Below are positions 48,544 to 57,058 of a DNA stretch of 64,000 nucleotides, one piece after another. The position numbers were made by a program, and so were the translations under genes. This DNA is from an uncultured Bacilli bacterium. GTDB lineage: Bacteria > Bacillota_I > Bacilli_A > RF39 > UBA660. The stretch is from assembly GCA_944332705.1 (NCBI GenBank), contig CALVKM010000002.1:31149-95148 (forward strand), written 5' to 3'. Within the stretch, counting starts at the first letter, position 1, and the number at the start of each line of letters is the position of its first letter. The notes beneath the pieces were generated by a model. That model was not told where the DNA came from. It saw only the letters and a list, made by a program, of their open reading frames with translations, and did not search any database.

Positions 48544-49795
48544 TGAATTAATTAAATTTAAAAATAGTAAAGAATGGATAGAATTTGCCAAATATTATGA
48601 AAAAACTAGTATATTAGAACAAATTGATTTTTTTCGTTTTGAAGATGCTAATACTAATTTTTTAGCATCATTATTAAGAGAAAACAATCCTTATAATTTG
48701 AAAGATAATCCATTACATTTATTTTGTGAATTAATCGCTAGCAAGGATATAGATAAAAAATTTCCATATATTAAAAATTTATGTATTTCTAATGTTGATT
48801 TAGCAAATATAAATGTAATAACTCAAAAAGAATTACCTCGTGGACGAATTGATTTAATCATAACATTTACTGCCGAAGGGGAAGATTATCTCATAGCCTT
48901 GGAGGCGAAACTTTATAGTTTTGAACATGAACAATGTGATAAGTATAAAGAAGATATTGATAAAAAATATAAAAATTATAAAAAGGCATATATATATTTA
49001 AGTTTAGGTTATGATGAATCTTTCAAAGGTGAAGAAAATTATTTAAAAATTACTTATCAAGATTTAATTGATTATGTATATGAGCCTTGTAGTTATAGGT
49101 CAGATAATAATAATTTAGCTCTTACTTTAAATGAATATATTATTGGTTTTTCTAGTTTATATGGAACAGAAAAAGATATTAATTATATTCCAATAACTAG
49201 TGAGGGAAAAAAACTCACAATAGCAGTATGGGATAATAATAAAAACATTATTAAAGAATTTTTAGAAAACACTTCAGAAAAAGAAGCAAAATCATTTTTT
49301 CAAAATTATCAAAAGTTACTGAAAATATTATTTGTTAATTTAACTAAGATGAATAGTACAGATATTAAAATAGAAAAAGAATATATTAATACATTTGATA
49401 CTATAAATAGAATTGCTCAAAATATTAAAGAAAGAAATAAATTAAATAATAGCTATTATACTGATTGTGAGTTTATTTATCAAGTTTTTAAAGATATAAT
49501 TTCTAAAGTAAAAATAACTGATTATAAACAGTTAGATAAAGTAAATGAACATAAATTTATATATTCACCAGAAGAATATGAAAATGCTAAGACTAAAAGC
49601 TATCATACTATTGATAAATATGGCAGATTATGTATTCCAGAAAATTCTAATAATTATTTCTATTATAGTATTAATAATAGAGTTGATGAGATAGAAGATT
49701 TAATAGAATTGATTAAAAATGTTTTGCCGGAATATTATAATGATAAAAATCTGGCAAGATTAGAAAATATCAATGAATTATTAAAAGGTAAATAA
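48530..49795 (+). CDS. PD-(D/E)XK nuclease family protein
   Basis: The 421-residue protein has the N-terminal PD-(D/E)XK fold of the PDDEXK_4-type: FRFEDANTNFLASLLRENNP, then LPRGRIDLIITF (catalytic Asp) and YLIALEAKLYSFEHEQCDKY (E-x-K). The C-terminal half is helical. Proteins of this family occur in accessory and defence contexts. It starts inside the ATPase gene, behind AGAGGTG, and ends 35 bases before the terminator shared with tRNA-Gly. Confidence 0.85.
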   Translation: MNLFNELIKFKNSKEWIEFAKYYEKTSILEQIDFFRFEDANTNFLASLLRENNPYNLKDNPLHLFCELIASKDIDKKFPYIKNLCISNVDLANINVITQKELPRGRIDLIITFTAEGEDYLIALEAKLYSFEHEQCDKYKEDIDKKYKNYKKAYIYLSLGYDESFKGEENYLKITYQDLIDYVYEPCSYRSDNNNLALTLNEYIIGFSSLYGTEKDINYIPITSEGKKLTIAVWDNNKNIIKEFLENTSEKEAKSFFQNYQKLLKILFVNLTKMNSTDIKIEKEYINTFDTINRIAQNIKERNKLNNSYYTDCEFIYQVFKDIISKVKITDYKQLDKVNEHKFIYSPEEYENAKTKSYHTIDKYGRLCIPENSNNYFYYSINNRVDEIEDLIELIKNVLPEYYNDKNLARLENINELLKGK

Positions 49796-49830
49796 TATTA
49801 TAAAGATTAAATGAATAATTTAAAAATAAA

Positions 49831-49867
49831 AACTTACAAACTTTTAAAGTTCGTAAGTTATTTTTTT
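49831..49867. terminator. Bidirectional terminator
   Basis: AACTTACAAACTT (49831-49843) pairs with AAGTTCGTAAGTT (49847-49859) with one G-U pair; A's precede it and T's follow it. It serves the nuclease gene and tRNA-Gly. Confidence 0.8.
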
Positions 49868-49868
49868 C

Positions 49869-49943
49869 TGGAGCAAGTGAGCAGAATCGAACTGCCGTCT
49901 CAGCCTTGGCAAGGCCGCATACTAACCGCTGTACTACACCTGC
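49869..49943 (-). tRNA. tRNA-Gly(GCC)
   Basis: Read on the minus strand, the acceptor GCAGGTG/CACTTGC (one G-U), anticodon stem CGGCC/GGCTG with loop TTGCCAA (anticodon GCC), T-loop TTCGATT and encoded CCA form a complete cloverleaf. The discriminator base is U, as in bacterial tRNA-Gly. A terminator lies directly behind. Confidence 0.95.
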
Positions 49944-49986
49944 GTAAATAAATTGTATCAAATTTCTACTTTTTTTGCAACAATAA

Positions 49987-50015
49987 TTGATTAAAAATGT
50001 AAATATTGCTATAAT
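49987..50015 (+). promoter_or_regulatory. Promoter of the ltaS-like gene
   Basis: TTGATT (49987-49992), 17 bp, TATAAT (50010-50015). Confidence 0.75.
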
Positions 50016-50037
50016 ATTGTTTGTAAGAAGGGAAAAT

Positions 50038-52059
50038 ATGAAGAAAAAAATAAAAAAAACATTAAAAACAATTCGTAAAAGTATTGTTGAATATATAATT
50101 ACTAATCGTTTATTTATATCTTATGTAATACTTGCAATAATTGGTACAATGTTTGTAAGATATTTTACCATAGGTAATTTTTTTAGCTTTAAACCATTTA
50201 TAACTGATTTAGGAATAATTTTAATTATTGGTGGTTTAGGTTATTTTGTTAAGCCCAAAAATCAATTTAAATATTATTTTATATGGTTAATAATATTTAC
50301 AATAATTAATGTTATAAATTCTATTTATTATAAATTCTATGTTAATTTTGCATCCATTGGCTATTTAGATACTGTATCCCAAGCGGAAACTGTAACTGGT
50401 TCAATATTTGAAAAATTAAGTGTTTTTGATATTATGTATATATTGGTACCAATAATATTTTATGTAATTCATAAAAAATTATTATCATCATCCTATTATT
50501 ATTTTATAGATAAGATTGAAAAAGGTAAAAAAATGGTTGTAACAACTCTTTTGGTGGGTGCCCTATGTCTTGGTTATAGCTTTGGTACTGCTGAAAGTAA
50601 AGATTATTCGCGCCTTGCTAAACAATGGAATAGAGAATATGTGGTTGAAAGATTTGGTATTTTAATGTATCAAGTTAATGATGCTGTTCAAGTTGTTAGA
50701 ACTAAACTTAGCAGTTTATTTGGAGTTGAAGAGGCAGAGGCGATTTTTGATGCTTATATTGATCAAAAAGAAGAACATGTGGATAATGAATATACAGGTA
50801 TTTTAAAGGGAAAAAATATTGTATTTGTTCATATGGAAGGAATGCAAACTTTCTTAATGGATTTAGAGTTTAATGGAGCAGAAGTTACTCCAAATTTAAA
50901 TAGGCTTGCTAGTGAAGGAATGTTTTTCTCAAACTTCTATCCTCAAGTAAGCACTGGTACATCATCAGATACGGAATTTACTTTACTTACAGGATTAATG
51001 CCTGCAGCAAGTGGAGCTGTATTTACAAGTTATTATGATAGAGAATATTTTACGATACCTAAATATTTACAAGAATTAGGATATTATACATTTAGTATGC
51101 ATGGCAATTTTGTTGGTATGTGGAGTAGAGATAGAGCCCATCCATCACTTGGTTATGAAGGAATGTATTTTGAAGAATCATTTACTTATGAAGAGTCTGA
51201 TGTTATTAATCTAGGTATAAATGATAGATTGTTCTTTAAACAAGCTATACCAATTATGGAAAATATAGAAAATACTTATGAAAATTATATGGGATATGTA
51301 ATCACTTTATCAAATCATTCACCATTTTATGAAGCAGCTCCATATAGTAATTTAGATTTATCAAGCCATTATACAGAAATTAACCCTGATACTTTAGAAG
51401 AAGTAGATATGAGTGTTGATTATTTATCAGATACAGCAGTTGGACAGTATATAAAAAGTGCTAATTATGCAGATATGGCTCTTGGAGATTCCTTAAATTA
51501 CATAAATGAATCAGATGCTTTTGATGATACAGTATTTGTCTTCTTTGGAGATCATGATGCTAAACTTAATCGGGGAGAAATAAATTATTTATATAATTTA
51601 AATCCTGAAACTGGTGAAGAATACGAAGAAGGCGACCCAGAATATGTAGAGTATGATTATTATGATCATGAATTAAATAAAAAGACCCCACTTATAATTT
51701 GGACAAAAAATGCAGAATTAAGAGATGTATTTAGTGGAGAAATTACTTATTATACAGGTATGTATAATGTAGCTCCAACCATACTAAATATGTATGGACT
51801 ATATAATAAATATGCGGTTGGAGAAGATATCTTTAATGCTAAAGAGGATAATTTAATAGTTTTTCCAAATGGTAATATTTTGACTGAAAAAGTATATTAC
51901 AATAATTCAACTGGAGAATATAAAGTATTAGAAGATGGTGCTATAATTGATGAAGATTATATAGAAAATGTTAGTGCTATTGGGGAAGAAAGACTCGATA
52001 TATCTAATTTAATTATAGTTTATGATTTACTTGATTCAGTATCCATGACAGGAGAATGA
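50038..52059 (+). CDS. LTA synthase-type membrane sulfatase
   Basis: This 673-residue protein has about five N-terminal membrane helices and an outer sulfatase-like domain. Landmarks are NIVFVHMEGMQTFLMDLEFN (metal Glu), STGTSSDTEFTLLTGLMPAA (the nucleophile Thr), a late FVFFGDHDAKLNRGEINYL, and NKKTPLIIWTKN. This is the pattern of LtaS/YflE enzymes that polymerise glycerol phosphate onto a lipid anchor. It may also act in another phosphoglycerol transfer. The next two genes are also envelope proteins in one operon. Confidence 0.92.
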   Translation: MKKKIKKTLKTIRKSIVEYIITNRLFISYVILAIIGTMFVRYFTIGNFFSFKPFITDLGIILIIGGLGYFVKPKNQFKYYFIWLIIFTIINVINSIYYKFYVNFASIGYLDTVSQAETVTGSIFEKLSVFDIMYILVPIIFYVIHKKLLSSSYYYFIDKIEKGKKMVVTTLLVGALCLGYSFGTAESKDYSRLAKQWNREYVVERFGILMYQVNDAVQVVRTKLSSLFGVEEAEAIFDAYIDQKEEHVDNEYTGILKGKNIVFVHMEGMQTFLMDLEFNGAEVTPNLNRLASEGMFFSNFYPQVSTGTSSDTEFTLLTGLMPAASGAVFTSYYDREYFTIPKYLQELGYYTFSMHGNFVGMWSRDRAHPSLGYEGMYFEESFTYEESDVINLGINDRLFFKQAIPIMENIENTYENYMGYVITLSNHSPFYEAAPYSNLDLSSHYTEINPDTLEEVDMSVDYLSDTAVGQYIKSANYADMALGDSLNYINESDAFDDTVFVFFGDHDAKLNRGEINYLYNLNPETGEEYEEGDPEYVEYDYYDHELNKKTPLIIWTKNAELRDVFSGEITYYTGMYNVAPTILNMYGLYNKYAVGEDIFNAKEDNLIVFPNGNILTEKVYYNNSTGEYKVLEDGAIIDEDYIENVSAIGEERLDISNLIIVYDLLDSVSMTGE

Positions 52060-52060
52060 T

Positions 52061-52684
52061 ATGAAGAAAAAATATAAAAGAATATTAATAATAATTCTAA
52101 TAGTTGTACTGCTTGCTATTATATCTTTTGTAATCTATAAAATTTTCTTAAATAATAAAACGGAAGAAGTTGTAAATATAGTTGATAGTATTTCCGAATA
52201 TGGATATAACTTAGATGATAGAGATACAGAATTAATGAAAAATGTTTATGAAGAATTAAAAGATGTTTTACTGGCTGATACAATAGATTATGAAAAATAT
52301 GCAGATACTTTAGCAAGATTATTTGTTATTGATTTATTTACAATGAATAATAAAATTAATAAATATGATGTTGGGGGTACAGAATATGTATATCCAGATG
52401 CAATAGAAAATTTTAAGTTAAATGTAGAAGATACAATATATAAACATATGGAAAATAATTCGAGTGGCAAAAGAAAACAAAATTTACCAGAGGTATCAAG
52501 TATTGATGTATTAAGCACTGAAGTGGGTGAGTATACTATCGGTGATACTGATACATTTGATGCTTATATAGTTGATTTAGCATGGGAATATTCTAGTGAT
52601 TTAGGTTATGATGATAATGCTACAGTCACTTTAGTTAAAATGGAAGATAAATTATATGTTGTAGAATATGCAGTGGGAGAATAA
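52061..52684 (+). CDS. Membrane-anchored protein, unknown
   Basis: The 207-residue protein has a basic start, one membrane helix (about residues 5-27) and an acidic outer domain without a motif that I recognise. It contains YVYPDAIENFKLNVEDTIYK and YTIGDTDTFDAYIVDLAWEY, mixed alpha/beta. AGGAG lies in the end of the ltaS-like gene and translation is coupled. It may help the LtaS-type enzyme or the LCP protein, but this is context only. Confidence 0.65.
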   Translation: MKKKYKRILIIILIVVLLAIISFVIYKIFLNNKTEEVVNIVDSISEYGYNLDDRDTELMKNVYEELKDVLLADTIDYEKYADTLARLFVIDLFTMNNKINKYDVGGTEYVYPDAIENFKLNVEDTIYKHMENNSSGKRKQNLPEVSSIDVLSTEVGEYTIGDTDTFDAYIVDLAWEYSSDLGYDDNATVTLVKMEDKLYVVEYAVGE

Positions 52685-52689
52685 AAAGG

Positions 52690-54675
52690 ATGAAGAAAGT
52701 ATTAAGAAAATTAAAAAGATCTAAAGGTATATATCGATATTTATATTATATAATAGGAATTCTTTATATAATTTCTTTATTTTTCTTTGTAAAAAGTTTA
52801 CTTAGTTTAAAAGGAATTGAAACTACTATAAGAATAATATTTATAATTTTCTTTATTTTGTATCTTATTTTATATTTATTTATTAATTTACTAAATCTAC
52901 TTAGAAGAAAATATAAGGGAGTAGTTATTACATCGATAATATCATTTATATTTATTGTTATATTTATTGTAGGATCTTATTATATAAATATGATTTATAA
53001 TAATTTAAATAACATGACTGATAATGAAAATTTAGTATATACTAGTTTGTTAATATCTTTAAAAGATACTGAATTTAATAATGATTCTGTTATAGGTATG
53101 ATTAGTGATACAAATGAAATAGAAGGTAATATTTTAGCACATAAATTATACAGTGAAGAAAAACTTGTAAATAGTATTACTGAATACAGTGATTATTATA
53201 CAATGCTTAAAGATTTATATAATGGGGATATTGATGCTATATTTGTTCCAAGTAATTATGTAACACTATTTAATGAAGAGGAAGATTATCAAAATATAGC
53301 AAATGATACTAAAGTTTTATATAAATATAGTGAAGAGCGAGAAAATCAAGATTTGGTTTTGTCAAGTAATAAGACTTTTGAAGAACCACTTACATTCTTA
53401 CTTTTAGGAGTTGATTCAGAAGATTATGGTTTAAATGCTAATGCCGCATTTAATGGGGATACTTTAATGATTATTACTTTTAATCCTGATACGCTACAAA
53501 CAACAATGGTTAGTATTCCAAGGGATACTTTTGTACCAATTGCCTGTCGCAATGACCAGTATGCCAAAATTAATTCAGCTGCCGCCTATGGGACAAGTTG
53601 TGTTATAGATACTGTTAGTACCTTTTTAGATGTTGATATAGATTATTATGTTAAGATTAATTTTAAAGGTGTAGTTGAGTTAGTTGATGCTATCGGAGGA
53701 ATTGAAGTTGATGTTGAAGCTCCAACATATAATTCTGATAAATATGATGGCATGATGTGTGAACAAAATTCTGATAGACTATTCGGAGACAATTTAGTAT
53801 GTGTTGAACCAGGATGGCAAAAGCTAAACGGAGAACAAGCACTAGCTTATGCTAGAAATAGGCATTTATATATTGGAAGTGATTTAGATAGAATCAGACA
53901 TCAACAACAAGTAGTTGAAGCAATTGCTAATAAGGCTTTAGGATTTAGTAGTGTTGCTAATTTACAAGATATTTTAAATGCTGTAAGTAATAATATTGCT
54001 ACAAATATGGATATCAATACTATCTTGTCGGGGTATAGTGTTATTAAAAGTATGGTAGCTAATGTTTTAAATGGTGAAGATATGCTTAGCATTAATAAAG
54101 CTTATTTAGAAACATATAGTTTGCCGGTTTATGTTCCAAGTATGGGAAATACTACTTCTGCTCAAGGATACTTTGAAGATTCACTTGAAGATATTAGACA
54201 TGCTCTAAAAGTAACTTTAGGACAGGAAGAGGAAGAAGAAATAAAAACATTTAGTTTCTCAGTAAATAAAACCTATGAAGCATACAGTCCTGGAAAAGGA
54301 TTAAGAAGCGAAAAATCAAGTGAGGTTTTACCAAGTTTTATTGGTAGAACTGTGCTTGATGCAGAAGAATACTGCAGTGAGCACGGAATAATGTGTAATA
54401 TTGAATATGTAGATCCTGATAGTAATCATTATAATAGTAGTGTTAATGTTGGACTAATTGGAGATCAAAGTGTCCCTATTTCAACATTCCTTGGTAATAT
54501 TACAGATATAACTTTTTATGTTGTAAATAGTAGGGAACAAATAAGTGAAGAGCCGAGTGATGATAATTCTTCAAATAGTGGAAGTGATGATAATACAACT
54601 AATGAAGAAGATTCATCAGGAGGAGAAGAAAATTCTGAAATAATAGATGAAATACTAGAAGATATGTTAAATTAA
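52690..54675 (+). CDS. LytR-CpsA-Psr family protein with C-terminal PASTA-like domain
   Basis: The 661-residue protein has N-terminal membrane helices and an accessory outer region, then the LCP domain: FLLLGVDSEDYGLNANAAFN, GDTLMIITFNPDTLQTTMVS, IPRDTFVPI, KINSAAAYG and VDAIGGIEVDVEAP. LCP enzymes attach wall teichoic acids or capsule to peptidoglycan. The C-terminal part has a PASTA-like unit (VLPSFIGRTVLDAEEYCSEH) and a Ser/Glu-rich tail. It is the last gene of the ltaS operon. Confidence 0.92.
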   Translation: MKKVLRKLKRSKGIYRYLYYIIGILYIISLFFFVKSLLSLKGIETTIRIIFIIFFILYLILYLFINLLNLLRRKYKGVVITSIISFIFIVIFIVGSYYINMIYNNLNNMTDNENLVYTSLLISLKDTEFNNDSVIGMISDTNEIEGNILAHKLYSEEKLVNSITEYSDYYTMLKDLYNGDIDAIFVPSNYVTLFNEEEDYQNIANDTKVLYKYSEERENQDLVLSSNKTFEEPLTFLLLGVDSEDYGLNANAAFNGDTLMIITFNPDTLQTTMVSIPRDTFVPIACRNDQYAKINSAAAYGTSCVIDTVSTFLDVDIDYYVKINFKGVVELVDAIGGIEVDVEAPTYNSDKYDGMMCEQNSDRLFGDNLVCVEPGWQKLNGEQALAYARNRHLYIGSDLDRIRHQQQVVEAIANKALGFSSVANLQDILNAVSNNIATNMDINTILSGYSVIKSMVANVLNGEDMLSINKAYLETYSLPVYVPSMGNTTSAQGYFEDSLEDIRHALKVTLGQEEEEEIKTFSFSVNKTYEAYSPGKGLRSEKSSEVLPSFIGRTVLDAEEYCSEHGIMCNIEYVDPDSNHYNSSVNVGLIGDQSVPISTFLGNITDITFYVVNSREQISEEPSDDNSSNSGSDDNTTNEEDSSGGEENSEIIDEILEDMLN

Positions 54676-54711
54676 AAGAAAGCATCATTTTTTAGATGCT
54701 TTCTTTTTCTT
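54675..54711. terminator. Bidirectional terminator
   Basis: AAAGAAAGCATC (54675-54686) pairs with GATGCTTTCTTT (54695-54706). It also encodes the last residues of the convergent gene. Confidence 0.75.
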
Positions 54712-55104
54712 ACGATTATTAGTTTTCTTTCTCTTGGTTGGAGATACATAACCAGTATTTCTTTTAGAATTATTAGGCGGCTTTTTAACTGTAGTAGTCT
54801 TAGTTTTAGCTTTGTTAGTATTAGTTGTAGTTTTTTTTGTTGATTTACTGGCAGTATTTTTAGCTTGGGTAGTTGTTGTCTTCTTAGAAGATGTTGTATT
54901 TGTTTTTTTAGAAATTGGTTTATTATTAATTGCTGTCTTTTGAACAGATGTTTTCTTTTCAACTATTGGTACAGTTTTCTTTGGTAACCAATATTTTTTT
55001 TCTAATTTATCTAATATAATCCATAAAACACCTACAAAAAGAGTAATTAAATAAATGGATATTAAAACAATAAAAATAATATCTATTTTATCAAAATGTT
55101 TCAT
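54685..55104 (-). CDS. Membrane protein with Lys/Thr-rich tail
   Basis: The 139-residue protein has one membrane helix (about residues 8-31) and then a low-complexity basic tail with repeated KKTTTT, SKSTKK and TNTNKAKTKTTTV units. It lacks enzyme motifs. Tails of this composition often bind DNA, teichoic acid or the wall. The gene is convergent with the LCP gene and divergent from the dockerin gene. Confidence 0.65.
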   Translation of the reverse strand: MKHFDKIDIIFIVLISIYLITLFVGVLWIILDKLEKKYWLPKKTVPIVEKKTSVQKTAINNKPISKKTNTTSSKKTTTTQAKNTASKSTKKTTTNTNKAKTKTTTVKKPPNNSKRNTGYVSPTKRKKTNNRKKKKASKK

Positions 55105-55194
55105 ACAAAAACCACCACTTCAAACTTATTATATTATAAAATACTCAAAAATAATAGATATTTACATATGTTTTACAATTTTTTTTGTAAAAAT

Positions 55195-55223
55195 TTGTCG
55201 AAATTAGTCGAAAATGATATAAT
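55195..55223 (+). promoter_or_regulatory. Promoter of the dockerin/cohesin operon with tandem TGTCGAA boxes
   Basis: A -35 TTGTCG (55195-55200), 17 bp and TATAAT (55218-55223). The boxes TGTCGAA (55196-55202) and AGTCGAA (55206-55212) are 10 bp apart and the first overlaps the -35. The same box and spacing occur upstream of both toxin promoters. Confidence 0.7.
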
Positions 55224-55252
55224 TATTATGAATCTAATATAAGGAGAATAGC

Positions 55253-57046
55253 ATGAAAAAAGTTGAATATATATTATTTGGATTTTTAGTTATGTTTATA
55301 TTTTTAGCTGATACAAATGCAGCTACAACTGCTCGTGCTTATATAAATGAGTCTTGTAATGTAAGAACTGGACCCGGAACACAATATGAAATATTAGATA
55401 AAAGAGAAAAGTTAGGGGCTTATTATAATTTAGTTGAAGACAAAACTTATCAAGATGCAAATAATCATAATGGTTGTAATAGCGATTGGTATCAAGTTTA
55501 TTATAATGGTACTGCCACCGGCTATGTATGTGGGGATCATGTTGATGTAATTTATAGCCATAGTACTGATGATGTTACACCAAGTACCACTTGTGAAATA
55601 GAAATGAGTAATTTAGGTTTTCCCTCAAGTTATTGGGGAGGTTTATGTGCTTTAAAAGAAAGACATCCTAATTGGCAATTTGTTCCTTTAAAAATAAATT
55701 ATGATTGGAGTAGCATTATTGAGAAGGAAAGCCCTTGTGGTTGGAATTTAATTTATGGTAGTAATGAAAATAGTGGTTTTATTGATTCAACATGTACCGC
55801 ATATGACAGTGGGTATGTAGGAATTACTCAAACTGGTCTTGCTTATTATATGGACCCACGTAATTTTTTGTCTGATCGTTTTATATTTCAATTTGAGGCA
55901 TTAAATTATGATAATAATTTTTCGAGTATTTATAATAATGCTGTAACAAGTATAATTAATGGTGCTGCATTTTATAATTATCATTTAAATCAAGGAACTA
56001 ACATTGCTAATTTAATTGTGGAAAGTGGAGCTTCTTTAAATGTTTCCCCAATATTTACGGCAGCTCGGATATTACAAGAGTTGGGTAGTGGAGAATCTTT
56101 ATATAGTTTGTATAGTGGTAATTATACAGCTGATGCTAATACTACATATGGTCAAAAGTTTATTGAACTTACAGGTAATGCTAGTGCTTATAAAGGTTAT
56201 TATAATTTTTATAATTTTGGGGTAAGTGATTCATGTGTGCAATCTTATGGTACTGCCTATTGTGGTCTTAGTTATGCATCAAGACAAAATTGGAATAGTG
56301 TTAGTTCAGCAATTCAAGGAGGATTAACCCAAATTGCTAATAATTATATAGCTAATAATCAAAATACAGGTTATTTACAAAAGTTTAATGTTAATCAAAG
56401 TGATTGGTCAAAAGTGGCAACTCATCAATATATGACTAATGTAGCTGCGCCATCTAGTGAATCAGCAACAACTTATAAAACATATAGCAATTTAGGAATA
56501 CTTGAATCAAGCTTTATCTTTTATATACCTGTTTATAATAATATGAGTGCTACAATTATTAATACTCCTGGAGGAGCAGTAGATCCTGGAGAAGAGAATA
56601 ATCCAAGTACTCTTCCAATTAGTACGATTGTAACATCAAGCGGTTATAAATATCAAAGTGGTTATATTTCAGGTATTCAAATTGGTAGTAATGTAACAAG
56701 CATTAAATCAACAATTGAATCAGTTAGTGGCTCAAATACAGTAACAATTTATAATGCATCTGGATTGGCTATAAACAGTGGTGTTATTGCTACTGGTTAT
56801 AAAGTAACTATAAGTAATTCAAGTGGTAGTGAAACATTAAATGTAGTTGTAAAGGGGGATACATCTGGTGATGGATTAGTTAATGCTCTAGATTTATTAC
56901 AAGTTCAAAAAAATATTTTAGGAACATATAGTTTGAGTGGAGCATATAATCTGGCGGGTGATACTTCTGGTGATGGGGTAATAAATGCTTTAGATTTATT
57001 ACAAGTTCAAAAAAGTATTTTAGGTACATATACAATAGTTCAATAA
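55253..57046 (+). CDS. Secreted SH3/glucosaminidase with dockerin repeats
   Basis: This 597-residue protein has a signal peptide (YILFGFLVMFIFLADTNA), an SH3-type domain (ARAYINESCNVRTGPGTQYE), a glucosaminidase-like catalytic region (NLGFPSSYWGGLCALKERHP then NWQFVPLKI, SRQNWNSVSSAIQGG), a linker and two dockerin-type I repeats (GDTSGDGLVNALDLLQVQKN and GDTSGDGVINALDLLQVQKS). The dockerin repeats bind Ca2+ and a cohesin. The next gene has a cohesin-like domain. It likely cleaves peptidoglycan and is held at the surface through that partner. Confidence 0.88.
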   Translation: MKKVEYILFGFLVMFIFLADTNAATTARAYINESCNVRTGPGTQYEILDKREKLGAYYNLVEDKTYQDANNHNGCNSDWYQVYYNGTATGYVCGDHVDVIYSHSTDDVTPSTTCEIEMSNLGFPSSYWGGLCALKERHPNWQFVPLKINYDWSSIIEKESPCGWNLIYGSNENSGFIDSTCTAYDSGYVGITQTGLAYYMDPRNFLSDRFIFQFEALNYDNNFSSIYNNAVTSIINGAAFYNYHLNQGTNIANLIVESGASLNVSPIFTAARILQELGSGESLYSLYSGNYTADANTTYGQKFIELTGNASAYKGYYNFYNFGVSDSCVQSYGTAYCGLSYASRQNWNSVSSAIQGGLTQIANNYIANNQNTGYLQKFNVNQSDWSKVATHQYMTNVAAPSSESATTYKTYSNLGILESSFIFYIPVYNNMSATIINTPGGAVDPGEENNPSTLPISTIVTSSGYKYQSGYISGIQIGSNVTSIKSTIESVSGSNTVTIYNASGLAINSGVIATGYKVTISNSSGSETLNVVVKGDTSGDGLVNALDLLQVQKNILGTYSLSGAYNLAGDTSGDGVINALDLLQVQKSILGTYTIVQ

Positions 57047-57058
57047 AAAGGAGGAAAA

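Noticed and set aside
49770..49961. Minus-strand protein frame over the tRNA-Gly gene
   Set aside because: It runs through the tRNA and the terminator and has no ribosome site.
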